From contig MHAC01000010.1 in assembly GCA_001804565.1 (NCBI GenBank), positions 1,000 through 40,742 of the forward strand: a stretch of DNA of 39,743 nt, written 5' to 3'. The notes under the pieces are model-generated. The model was not told the DNA's origin, made no database searches, and saw only the letters and a program-made list of their open reading frames with translations. Source of the stretch: Ignavibacteria bacterium GWF2_33_9 (GTDB taxonomy: Bacteria > Bacteroidota > Ignavibacteria > Kapaibacteriales > UBA2268). The position numbers and the translations under genes are program-made. Positions 8,384 to 17,200 of this stretch are shown here, in pieces (positions within the stretch are counted from its first letter, which is position 1; each line of letters opens with the position of its first letter).

Positions 8384-11300
8384 TTACGGAACTATTGCAA
8401 ATTTCTTTAAAATTGTGCTGATTTCTTTCCCATCTGCTGTTATTCCTTCAACTCTGAAGAAATAAATACCAATTTCCAATTTTTGTCCGGTATTATCCAT
8501 TAAATCCCAAGAAACACCACCATCAGCACTTTTATCTTCAATCGTTTTTAGAATTTTCCCATTTAAATCCGAAATTTCAATTTTACTTTCTTTAGTAAGA
8601 TTTCCAAATTTTAAAATTTCATCCTTAGCTAGTGAAAATGGATTCGGAAAAGCAAATGCATTATCTAAATTTGACTTACTTAGTACAAATGAAAGAGTAT
8701 TCCCTCTTCCATCAACCATTTTATTACCGGATAATGCTTTCACATTCAAAACAGTAACTGAGTATGTGTTTCCAACGATATTACTGTTTTTTATTTCATT
8801 ATCAAGCATTATTTTTACCTTGTTGCTTTCTATCCGTTGAACATCAAGAATATCACCTAGTGGATTTATAGAATAATTCCCAGTTAATTCTGAAGAAGAC
8901 TCATCTATATCCTCCGAGAATGCTAATAACAACTCATTCAATGAAACTATTTCAAGAGAAGCAAGACTAAGAATACTTTCATTACTTTCATTAATAGTGA
9001 AGCTTAATTCACTCCCTAATACTGGTGTTCCCCAATAGTCATCGAATGGTCCAATTTTGATAATGTATTCTCCATTTAGTAGTGTATATGCAAATGTCAA
9101 AATATAAGTAGAATCATTTACAGATTGAATTGTCGAAGGAGAAAATTCCTCAAAACTCATATTACTGCTAACTTGAAATGTTGAAATATCCTTCAGATTT
9201 TCTTTTATCCTACCATTAAAAGTAACAAACAAATGATTTTCATTCAATACTTCGACATTTATTGCTTTAATAGGATTATGAGCAAAAACTGTAATTAATT
9301 CGGAAAAATCACTTTCAAGCATGCTTTGATTTTCGTCAAAAGCTTTAATTAAATAATAATTTAAGTCATCAACTTTAATATCTGAAAGGGAACAAAAATT
9401 ATCAGTCACTTCTGTCTTAAAATAAAGAGTATCATCTCCATTTGGGTTGAATCTCAAATCATAAATTTTGTATTTGTCGGCATTAGGAACTTCGAACCAT
9501 TGTAAAAAAACTTCATTTTCATTTATCGAAAATGCCTTGTTCACAATGGGAGCATCTAATTTATTTTGAGCAGAATTTATCTCAAAAAATGCAGTGGAAT
9601 CCCAAGTCCCAAAACCAATTTCATTAATCCCATTACCATCAAAATCATGAATGATGGCTGAATTTGCAAAGGAATACGGATATTGCCAAACTGGTTTAAA
9701 CGAATTTTCTACCCATTTCCAAACTAAAATGTTTGGGAACTCTGAAATAATCAACTCTTCCCCTTCATCATTATCTATATTTCCGATAGTAACGCCGTTT
9801 CTGTATGAAATCTTTAACCTTGGGTCAATTCCCGCTCTAACACCTAGTATGTTTTCGAAATTATCAACTGTATAAATATCAGCATTGTTTGATTGAATTA
9901 ATCTATAGCTCCAGATAACATCATTAGACTCTGATTTATCGAAAAGTATTTTGGATCCAAAGGTTCCAATTACTATTGCAGGATTATTTTTACCGGGAAG
10001 ATTAATCGAAGTTACAACCGGATTGGAATAACCATAATTTGTTAAGTCACTCCATTCCAAACTGAATCGCCCTTCTTTAAATTCAAACATGAATAAATTC
10101 CCATAATAATTACTATGGAAAACCTCGATATTACCGTCTCCATCAAAATCTCCAATTGCAGAACCTTTTGTAACACCTTTTTTGGAGATAGAATCTAGTT
10201 CCAATACTTTAAATTGTCGGAAGTCGCCATTGTAATTTTTAAAAATGAAATACGTAGTATCATTGTATCCCAAAATTTCATCAAGCCCATCTCCATCGAA
10301 ATCTTTAAAACCCTCAGCCCAAAATGAATGTCCCAATTCACTGGAAAAAATCAATTTTGTCAGAGGTGATTCTCCACCCTGACTTGCACTTGTAACAATA
10401 CTCTTTGCATTTTGTGTGTAAAGAACATCTGTATTTTCATCATAATTGATTTTACCATATTCTATCGGTATCCAACCTTCTGCAGAACTATCCCTTAAAA
10501 TAAATTTATTATTCTCGAACTCATATACTTCAGTATTGCCTATATAATACTCCTGAAGATTATTGATAATTACTGTTTTTTTACCATTCTTAAATAAATC
10601 CTCTACATGATTATTAACAAAGGCTCTTGGCAATTTATAAGGTTTTTCTGTGAAATTCATACTTGGAAATTTCAGAGGCATATAATCAAATGTAAACTCT
10701 CTTTTTAGAGTATCATATTTTTGTTCATTTTGTGAAAATGGGATGAAATATGCTGTAGCAGTATATTTTCCCTGTTGCATAAAGTCATCCAATATGATTG
10801 TGTGTTCAGTATCATTTTTTTCTAATTCATATACTTTCTTCTTCAATTGCGGTTGATTGTCGCAACTATATTCTACCCAAAAACTACAAGGGATATTTGT
10901 TACAGCAGTAATTAACCAGACTCTATTTCCATTCTTAAGAGCAGAAAGAGATTTTAATGTTTTTAGGGTTAGAATTCGATTAGTATCATCTAAGGAAGTT
11001 ACTCTCATAGCTTTATTCTTCCTTAAAATCTGACCATTTTGTAAATTTAGTTTGAGTGATAGAATAAAATCTTTATTAGGTACAAATTCAGTTTCTATTT
11101 TTAAAGGATTAACTTGTTGTTTTTGGAAGACATTGCTAATTGCTGAAAATCCTTTTGTTAAATCATATGAATACTCTAATTGAAAAGATTCAAACAGAGG
11201 GGTTTGAGAGATTATCACAGGTTCCAATTTGTTTGTAGAATCAGCAAGGAAATCATAATTCGTCATTCCTGAAATATCGTAATCACTAATCCCAACATTC

Positions 11301-12631
11301 TGTAGAGCTTGGCTTATATTCAGCAATCCCGCTCCAGTCAATCTATCCCATCCTTCTGCTTTCAATTTTGAAGCATTTGCTTCCAATGTAGAACGAATTT
11401 GAGAAGATGTTAGATTTGGATACTTTTGCAATAATAAAGCTGCTGCTCCCGATACAAATGGTGCAGAAAAAGATGTTCCACTTATTCTATGATAAGAATT
11501 TCCGGTTTCCAATGTTAAAACATTTTCTCCGGGGGCAACTAGAGATAAATTCACTCCATAATTACTAATTGATGAACGAACATTGTCACTTGTTGAAGCT
11601 CCGACTGAAATTACGCAATCGTAATCTGAAGGGAAATGAGGTATTCCTGTATTTTCATTTCCTGATGAGGCAACCATTATGCAACCTGAGGCGTTTGCAT
11701 ATGAAATTACATCCTGCAAAAGAAGAGATTTGAATGGATCTCCGAAACTCATATTAATCACTTTAGCACCATTCGCAATACAATATAAAATTCCGTTTGC
11801 AATATCATCCATTTCTGCATTTCCTGTCGCATCAAAAACTCTTGTAGTCATAACTTTACTCTTGTGCGCAATTCCAATTATTCCTAATTTATTGTTCCCC
11901 TCTGCAGCAATAATCCCGGCAACTCCAGTACCATGCCTTCCCTGATCATCTGGTATAGGGTCAGGGTCAGTCCAATCTCCAAAATTAGCATAATCCTGAT
12001 TAACAAAATCATAACCAATTACATCATCAGTAAATCCATTCCCATCATCATCCAATCCGTTGAAATCACCATAAATACCGTCAATTTGAACATTTTCACT
12101 CCATGGTTCAAAAGTACCGTTATGATTTAAATCTTCATCTGAATTAATCCATAGTTCATTTTTCAAGTCTTCGTGATTGAAATCGATACCTGTATCCACA
12201 AGTCCGATTACTATTCCTTCTCCTGAATATGTTTTCCATAGATCATTTGCATGGACAGCATTTCTTGCCCATTGAAAATTAACAAAAGAATCATTTGGCA
12301 TTTCAGTTTTATTGATATGAAATATATGATTTTCTTCAATGTACTCAATTGATTCATCTTGCTTAAGATTATTCAGAAATTGGGAATTGTTATCATCGGC
12401 TAGAAATGTAAAGTACAAATCTTCATCAAATTTAATTTTTTTTGATTGGATTCTGCTCACAAATTTATTATCATTTGAATTGAAGAGTTTTTTCAAACCA
12501 AATTTATTTTGGATAATTTCTGTATTTTCTTTTTTAAATTTCTTGAATTTAATTATATAATTTTTCTGTGCATATAAACCACTCATTAAAAAAAACATAA
12601 GGCACAGCAAAACTGAAAACTTCTTAATCAT
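8384..12631 (-). CDS. Secreted subtilisin-like (S8) serine protease with FG-GAP-like repeats and T9SS sorting domain
   Basis: 1415 residues. Signal peptide 1-21 (ends LYAQ), an inhibitor-like propeptide (about 24-108), then an S8 catalytic domain (about 125-445) with complete triad: Asp146 in LVDTGID, His233 in GRHGTG, Ser387 in GTSFSAP, and oxyanion Asn325 in SSGNENTG. Between Asp and His an insert rich in Asp/Asn/Gly (about 163-205) looks calcium-binding. Then a beta-rich linker, FG-GAP/VCBS-type repeats with DFDGDG-like loops at about 777, 826, 952 and 996, a fibronectin-III-like domain near 1026, SbsA-like Ig domains near 1122 and 1222, and a T9SS type A sorting domain from about 1326 (AFPNPFS) to the end. 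Exported by Sec, then the T9SS; likely a cell-surface or released protease. Confidence 0.93.
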   Translation of the reverse strand: MIKKFSVLLCLMFFLMSGLYAQKNYIIKFKKFKKENTEIIQNKFGLKKLFNSNDNKFVSRIQSKKIKFDEDLYFTFLADDNNSQFLNNLKQDESIEYIEENHIFHINKTEMPNDSFVNFQWARNAVHANDLWKTYSGEGIVIGLVDTGIDFNHEDLKNELWINSDEDLNHNGTFEPWSENVQIDGIYGDFNGLDDDGNGFTDDVIGYDFVNQDYANFGDWTDPDPIPDDQGRHGTGVAGIIAAEGNNKLGIIGIAHKSKVMTTRVFDATGNAEMDDIANGILYCIANGAKVINMSFGDPFKSLLLQDVISYANASGCIMVASSGNENTGIPHFPSDYDCVISVGASTSDNVRSSISNYGVNLSLVAPGENVLTLETGNSYHRISGTSFSAPFVSGAAALLLQKYPNLTSSQIRSTLEANASKLKAEGWDRLTGAGLLNISQALQNVGISDYDISGMTNYDFLADSTNKLEPVIISQTPLFESFQLEYSYDLTKGFSAISNVFQKQQVNPLKIETEFVPNKDFILSLKLNLQNGQILRKNKAMRVTSLDDTNRILTLKTLKSLSALKNGNRVWLITAVTNIPCSFWVEYSCDNQPQLKKKVYELEKNDTEHTIILDDFMQQGKYTATAYFIPFSQNEQKYDTLKREFTFDYMPLKFPSMNFTEKPYKLPRAFVNNHVEDLFKNGKKTVIINNLQEYYIGNTEVYEFENNKFILRDSSAEGWIPIEYGKINYDENTDVLYTQNAKSIVTSASQGGESPLTKLIFSSELGHSFWAEGFKDFDGDGLDEILGYNDTTYFIFKNYNGDFRQFKVLELDSISKKGVTKGSAIGDFDGDGNIEVFHSNYYGNLFMFEFKEGRFSLEWSDLTNYGYSNPVVTSINLPGKNNPAIVIGTFGSKILFDKSESNDVIWSYRLIQSNNADIYTVDNFENILGVRAGIDPRLKISYRNGVTIGNIDNDEGEELIISEFPNILVWKWVENSFKPVWQYPYSFANSAIIHDFDGNGINEIGFGTWDSTAFFEINSAQNKLDAPIVNKAFSINENEVFLQWFEVPNADKYKIYDLRFNPNGDDTLYFKTEVTDNFCSLSDIKVDDLNYYLIKAFDENQSMLESDFSELITVFAHNPIKAINVEVLNENHLFVTFNGRIKENLKDISTFQVSSNMSFEEFSPSTIQSVNDSTYILTFAYTLLNGEYIIKIGPFDDYWGTPVLGSELSFTINESNESILSLASLEIVSLNELLLAFSEDIDESSSELTGNYSINPLGDILDVQRIESNKVKIMLDNEIKNSNIVGNTYSVTVLNVKALSGNKMVDGRGNTLSFVLSKSNLDNAFAFPNPFSLAKDEILKFGNLTKESKIEISDLNGKILKTIEDKSADGGVSWDLMDNTGQKLEIGIYFFRVEGITADGKEISTILKKFAIVP

Positions 12632-12797
12632 TATAAATTTAAATTATTTTTGTAATATAACTTTTTTCGAAGTAATTTATTTGATTTTAATATAAAAATG
12701 GCGATAATCGTCAAATTGGCTAAAAATTCATCAAAAGTGGCATAGTATTTGTGAGAATAATGCTTTCTTTAAACATATTTTTATTGCTGAGGAATTA

Positions 12798-13751
12798 ATG
12801 TTGAATCAAGCAGATTATACCATTGTCGGTATTGATGGTGGTGGCACTCACACTCGTGGGGTTTTATACAGAAATAATGAAATAGTAGCAACAGCGATGG
12901 CAGGAACATCCAGAATAGGTTCAGTAGGTATTGGTGAATCCTGCGAAAGAACACTTAATGTAATTCAGGATTTGTGTAATCAGACTCAAATTGAAACAAC
13001 AGAAATTGATGCATTGGTTGTTGGTTTGGCGGGTATTTGGCTTGAAGAAGAAAAGAAAAGAGCAGTTTCATTGATGAGAACACTTTCTAAATCTCAAAAT
13101 ATGCATTTTAATGATATATTTGTTATGAGTGATGCTGAAATAGCTCTGGAAGGCTCTTTGGGAGATGATGACGGCATTATAATAATAGTTGGTACAGGTT
13201 CAATCGGAATTGCCCGAAAAGGAGAAGGCAAACTCTTGAGATGCGGAGGCTGGGGAATCGAACTCGACGATGAAGGCAGTGGTGCATGGATAGGAAGAGA
13301 AGGTCTGACAGCAGTAGTTCGTGATTTAGACGGAAGAGGTCAAAAAACTAAATTAACACAAAAATTCGCAAAAATTACACCAATTATTGATTTAGAAAAT
13401 CCTCGCACAATTGTTAAAGCATTTTCGGAAAAAAGTTTTGAATATTATATGATATCCCCTCTTGTCATGGAATGTGCAGTTGAAGGTGATGAAGTTTGCC
13501 TTGAAATAATAAATCGTTCTGCGGTGCATTTGAGTGAATTACCTACTACATTGGCAAAGAATTTTGGGAAGAAAAAAGTTAAAGTGGCATTGATGGGTGG
13601 TATTATTGATAATGATACTCTCCTATCTCGAAAATTAATAGCCGAACTTAAAACAAAGAACAATCTCGAATTAATCAAGCCAAATGGTAATGCTCTAGAT
13701 GGAGCAATAAGGATAGGAAAGAAAAAGATTGCTCAGAGTGAAGAAATGTAA
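12798..13751 (+). CDS. N-acetylglucosamine kinase-like ATPase (BadF/BadG family)
   Basis: 317 residues, typical length. It has the ASKHA sugar-kinase fold: phosphate-1 loop GIDGGGTHT (11-19), SDAEIALEG (111-119), phosphate-2 VGTGSIGI (131-138), and GGWGIELDDEGSGAWIG (150-166), all characteristic of GlcNAc kinase-type members of the BadF/BadG/BcrA/BcrD family. The likely reaction is ATP-dependent phosphorylation of N-acetylglucosamine in the cytoplasm, for example in cell-wall amino-sugar recycling; the exact sugar is inferred. GAGG precedes the ATG. It stands alone, between the protease (divergent) and nuoD (convergent), and ends in a strong terminator. Confidence 0.88.
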   Translation: MLNQADYTIVGIDGGGTHTRGVLYRNNEIVATAMAGTSRIGSVGIGESCERTLNVIQDLCNQTQIETTEIDALVVGLAGIWLEEEKKRAVSLMRTLSKSQNMHFNDIFVMSDAEIALEGSLGDDDGIIIIVGTGSIGIARKGEGKLLRCGGWGIELDDEGSGAWIGREGLTAVVRDLDGRGQKTKLTQKFAKITPIIDLENPRTIVKAFSEKSFEYYMISPLVMECAVEGDEVCLEIINRSAVHLSELPTTLAKNFGKKKVKVALMGGIIDNDTLLSRKLIAELKTKNNLELIKPNGNALDGAIRIGKKKIAQSEEM

Positions 13752-13758
13752 AAAAAAA

Positions 13759-13787
13759 GGACGATTTTGATCGTCCATTTTTTTTTT
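13759..13787. terminator. Bidirectional intrinsic terminator between the kinase gene and nuoD
   Basis: GGACGAT (13759-13765), loop TTTG, ATCGTCC (13770-13776), then a run of T. Poly-A precedes the stem, so it can also serve nuoD on the minus strand. Confidence 0.88.
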
Positions 13788-13804
13788 GAAATCAATATTT
13801 AATT

Positions 13805-15079
13805 TTATTTGTCTGCTTCACCCATGACAGGATCAATTGAACCAATAATAACTACCATATCGGCTATCATTGAACCTCTTGCCATTTCAGGTAAAGTTTG
13901 CAAATTGGAAGTTGATGGTGAACGGAATTTCAACTTCCATGGATTACCTGTTCCATCGGAAATAATATAAAATCCTAATTCCCCTTTTGGACTTTCAATA
14001 GCAGTGTATGTTTCACCTTTTGGAGGAATTGCACCGTAATTTATCAGCATAAAGTCGTGAATCAATTCTTCCATTTTTGTATAAATTTCATTTTTACCTG
14101 GTAAAGTGGTTTTCGGATCATTCAATCGAAATTCACCTTGAGGCATTTTGTCTAATATTTGATGCATTAATTTTGCACTTTCATGGCACTCCCGATATCT
14201 TATTAAATATCGTGCAAGACAATCTCCATCATTTTCAGTAATTATGTCAAAATCAAGTTGGTCATAAACTAAATACGGACTTGATTTCCTCAAATCACGT
14301 GCTACTCCTGATGCTCGAAGTACAGGACCTGTTGCACCTAAATCGATAGCTTTTTCGGGTGATAAATATCCAATTCCGGCCATTCTGTCAATAAAGATTC
14401 TGTTTCTATGAACTAATGCTTCTGCTTTGTCTAAAAGTGGTGGGAATTCAATTAACCATTGTTTGATTTTATCCAATATTTCATCAGAAATATCATTTGC
14501 AACACCGCCAATTCTTGTATAACTTGTTGTAAATCGTGCTCCGCATATTTCCTGGAATAAATCGTAAAGTTTTTCTCTTTCGATAAAAGTCCAAAGAAAT
14601 ACTGTCATAGCACCCAAATCAAGGCAAGTAGAACCGATAGCCATCAAATGTGAAGAAATTCTCGCCATTTCTGAAATTAAAGTTCTGATCCATTGAGCAC
14701 GTGGTGGTGCTTCAATCCCCAAAGCATTTTCGATAGCCAGTGCAATTGCCACATTATTAGACATTGGAGCAAGATAATCCAGTCTGTCTGTATGAGGGAT
14801 AAATTCATGATATGTCAAATTTTCAGCTAACTTTTCATATCCACGATGCAAATATCCTAATTCAGGAACTGCATTCACAATTGTTTCGCCATCCAAGCGA
14901 AGTACTACTCGCAAAACACCATGAGTTGCAGGATGCTGTGGTCCCATGTTGAGAATCATATCATTATCCAAAGCAGTATCCATTAACAATGATACGTCCT
15001 GCTGCATTAATTCTTTATATAATTTACTATTCCTAATTCTATTAATTTCTTCGACTTGTGTTTTAGTCTTAACAGTCAT
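13805..15079 (-). CDS. nuoD: NADH-quinone oxidoreductase subunit D (49-kDa subunit)
   Basis: 424 residues. Subunit of the peripheral arm of complex I that helps form the quinone site. Diagnostic stretches: GPQHPATHGVLR (46-57), LGYLHRGYEKL (74-84), DYLAPMSN (101-108), and a C terminus ending VVIIGSIDPVMGE, very close to the family norm. The N-terminal 35 residues are an extra charged lead-in. A GGAG site precedes the ATG. No other nuo gene is in the window: it is flanked by an unrelated kinase gene and lipoproteins, so complex I genes are at least partly dispersed in this genome. Confidence 0.96.
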   Translation of the reverse strand: MTVKTKTQVEEINRIRNSKLYKELMQQDVSLLMDTALDNDMILNMGPQHPATHGVLRVVLRLDGETIVNAVPELGYLHRGYEKLAENLTYHEFIPHTDRLDYLAPMSNNVAIALAIENALGIEAPPRAQWIRTLISEMARISSHLMAIGSTCLDLGAMTVFLWTFIEREKLYDLFQEICGARFTTSYTRIGGVANDISDEILDKIKQWLIEFPPLLDKAEALVHRNRIFIDRMAGIGYLSPEKAIDLGATGPVLRASGVARDLRKSSPYLVYDQLDFDIITENDGDCLARYLIRYRECHESAKLMHQILDKMPQGEFRLNDPKTTLPGKNEIYTKMEELIHDFMLINYGAIPPKGETYTAIESPKGELGFYIISDGTGNPWKLKFRSPSTSNLQTLPEMARGSMIADMVVIIGSIDPVMGEADK

Positions 15080-15246
15080 TCTAAACTCCGGGAATTCGAA
15101 TTAATCAAATATCAATTTCTAAAACTTGTAAATTAACTAATCTATGTTAAATTGCAAAAATCTTTTTAATTTATTTTTAATTTTCTTTAATTACCAGACA
15201 ATTTATTTTTGTCAAATTTGTTTCCACTTATTACCAAAATAATCAT

Positions 15247-15254
15247 TAATTTTG
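15247..15254 (+). promoter_or_regulatory. Candidate -7 box of the lipoprotein pair
   Basis: TAATTTTG, 25 bases before the GTG at 15280. The nearest TTTG upstream (15217-15220) is spaced 26 bases, longer than the consensus, so only the -7 element is firm. Confidence 0.45.
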
Positions 15255-15279
15255 AAAATTAAATGGATTTCATATAACG

Positions 15280-15876
15280 GTGAACATTAAATCAGTATAT
15301 TTCTTTTTTATTTTTAGCATCTTTATTGTTGGATGTGAATTATTTACAACAAGAACTCCTGAAGATCCTAATACTTCCTCTTTAAATTATCCTCCGGCAA
15401 CTTCATACGAGATATTACTAAATAATTTTTCAAATTCAATTAACGAATTGAGTTCTGAAAATTATTATAATTGCTTTTTATCAGATGATGAAGTCGAATC
15501 AATTTCCTACACTTTCTTCCCTTCCCCAGATGCAGTTGCTCGTTATGGGATTGTATTTGAGAATTGGACTTCTTTTTCCGAAAAGAATTTCCTCTTAGGC
15601 CTTAAGTCAAAGGTTGAAAGCGGAATTATGCCTTCATTCAAATGGACATCAGGAAATTTCGAGATTATGACTTTAGATTCAACAGTATATGTTGGACAGT
15701 ATGAACTTTCCATGAATTTGCAAAAAGAATTGGAAACCTTTTCCGGCATAAGTAGAATGACATTCATACACAATAGTTCAGGGTTATGGAAAATTAAAAC
15801 ATGGCAGGATTTCCAATTGAATAGCAGTGATTCGGCCAAAACTTTCAGTATTCTTAAAGGACAAATCGCAAATTGA
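15280..15876 (+). CDS. Small lipoprotein, possibly NTF2-like
   Basis: 198 residues from a GTG start; no in-frame ATG is available. The N terminus has a lipobox, FIVGC, with Cys19 as the lipidated residue, so it is anchored in the envelope. The mature domain (about 45-190) begins with a helical stretch (YEILLNNFSNSINELSSENY) and ends in strands including LWKIKTWQD. This helix-then-curved-sheet order and size fit an NTF2/SnoaL-like fold, but no family is recognised with confidence. The next gene appears to be a diverged copy, ending WRIFTWRDE. The stop overlaps the next start (TTGA). Confidence 0.7.
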   Translation: MNIKSVYFFFIFSIFIVGCELFTTRTPEDPNTSSLNYPPATSYEILLNNFSNSINELSSENYYNCFLSDDEVESISYTFFPSPDAVARYGIVFENWTSFSEKNFLLGLKSKVESGIMPSFKWTSGNFEIMTLDSTVYVGQYELSMNLQKELETFSGISRMTFIHNSSGLWKIKTWQDFQLNSSDSAKTFSILKGQIAN

Positions 15877-16397
15877 GAAAACCGTTTAAATATTTTATCT
15901 CGATTTTGATTTTATCAGTTTTTACTGTTTTAGTTAATTCATGTGAAAATCCCTTTGCTCCAAGATATCGCTCTCCTGAAGATTCTGATGGAATGCTTTC
16001 CGACCAAAAGGACATTGACGGAGTTTTCGATAATTTCCGTTATGCATACATCTTCAAAGATACACTTGTTTACGGTGATTTGCTTGAACCTGATTTCATT
16101 TTCATCTACAGAAATTATGAAAAAGGAACTGATGAATCATGGGGACGTGACCAGGAAATGCTTACAAGTTATCGTTTATTCCAAGCGACTCAAAGTCTGG
16201 AACTTGTATGGAATGAAATTTTGGTAAACGTTGGTGATTCTCTCACAAGAGATGTATCTCGCAGTTTTAATCTTAATATAGTATTCAATCCTTCTGACAT
16301 AGTTCGAATAAATGGAATTGCAAATTTCAGATTAAAGAAGAATCCTGAAGACCAAAAATGGAGAATTTTCACTTGGCGAGATGAATCTAATTTCTAA
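15873..16397 (+). CDS. Small lipoprotein, companion of the preceding gene
   Basis: 174 residues from a TTG start whose last two bases are the first two of the upstream TGA stop, with AAAGGA ten bases upstream; this is strong evidence of translational coupling. Signal peptide with lipobox VNSC (Cys24). The mature part starts CENPFAPRYRSPED, comparable to CELFTTRTPEDP in the upstream protein, and ends in KWRIFTWRDES, comparable to LWKIKTWQD. The pair is therefore probably an old tandem duplication of an NTF2-like lipoprotein. Function unknown; perhaps the two act together in one envelope complex. The stop overlaps that of folP, convergent, by four bases. Confidence 0.72.
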   Translation: MRKPFKYFISILILSVFTVLVNSCENPFAPRYRSPEDSDGMLSDQKDIDGVFDNFRYAYIFKDTLVYGDLLEPDFIFIYRNYEKGTDESWGRDQEMLTSYRLFQATQSLELVWNEILVNVGDSLTRDVSRSFNLNIVFNPSDIVRINGIANFRLKKNPEDQKWRIFTWRDESNF

Positions 16398-17191
16398 ATT
16401 ATTTCCCTAATCAATTTGCGCAATGTATTTAAATTTTGCACATTATGTACTCTTAAAATGTCAATCCCTTTTGTAAGTAATAACGTATGCAACAATACTG
16501 TCCCCAAATCTCTTTCTTTTGGATTATCAATCTCGAGAATATTTTTCAGGAATGATTTTCGGGAAATTCCTAAAAGCTGTGGCACACCTATTTTATTGAA
16601 TTTATCCAGGTTTTTTAATAATTGAATATTGTGTTCAAAGGTCTTTCCAAAACCAATACCGACATCACTCCAAATCTTCTTCACACCAAAAGACTTTGCC
16701 AATTCTACTTTTTCATTTAAAAAGTAATATACTTCCTCTACAACATCAAAGTAGTATGGTTTACTCTGCATAATTTTCGGATTTCCCTGCATATGCATTA
16801 TAACTAACCCTGCATTATATTGAGCTGCTAATTCTGCAAATTTTGGTTCAAATTGTAACCCTGAAACATCATTAATTATATCCACTCCATTATCCAGAGC
16901 CATTTTTGCAACATCATACTTTGTTGTATCAATAGATAATTGTATTTTAGGATATATTTTTTTGAGAATTTTTATTATCGGAATAACACGGTTTATTTCT
17001 TCCTTAATATCAACTGCTTGAGCGGAAGGTCTGGTCGATTCACCACCAATATCAATTATATCGACTGAATTGGTCACCATATCTTCTACATTTGCAATAA
17101 CATTGGACATTTCGAAATTATCACCCCCATCCGAAAAAGAATCGGGAGTGATATTCAAAATGCCCATTATCTTAAAATTGTGATATTTCAT
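16394..17191 (-). CDS. folP: Dihydropteroate synthase
   Basis: 265 residues, usual length. Condenses p-aminobenzoate with hydroxymethyl-dihydropterin pyrophosphate in folate synthesis; cytoplasmic; target of sulfonamides. Visible signatures: MGILNITPDSFSDGG (9-23), IDIGGESTRPSA (46-57), SIDTTK (86-91), INDVSG (106-111), SDVGIGFGK (175-183), GISRKSF (208-214) and LRVHN (246-250), covering all known pterin and sulfate binding positions. No Shine-Dalgarno is seen. It begins nine bases after the YfhO-like gene and is probably cotranscribed with it. Confidence 0.96.
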   Translation of the reverse strand: MKYHNFKIMGILNITPDSFSDGGDNFEMSNVIANVEDMVTNSVDIIDIGGESTRPSAQAVDIKEEINRVIPIIKILKKIYPKIQLSIDTTKYDVAKMALDNGVDIINDVSGLQFEPKFAELAAQYNAGLVIMHMQGNPKIMQSKPYYFDVVEEVYYFLNEKVELAKSFGVKKIWSDVGIGFGKTFEHNIQLLKNLDKFNKIGVPQLLGISRKSFLKNILEIDNPKERDLGTVLLHTLLLTKGIDILRVHNVQNLNTLRKLIREII

Positions 17192-17200
17192 TTAATTAAC

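Noticed and set aside
11679-12130. Plus-strand frames inside the protease gene
   Set aside because: They are shadows of the catalytic-domain coding sequence, rich in Ile/Pro in a way typical of antisense translation.
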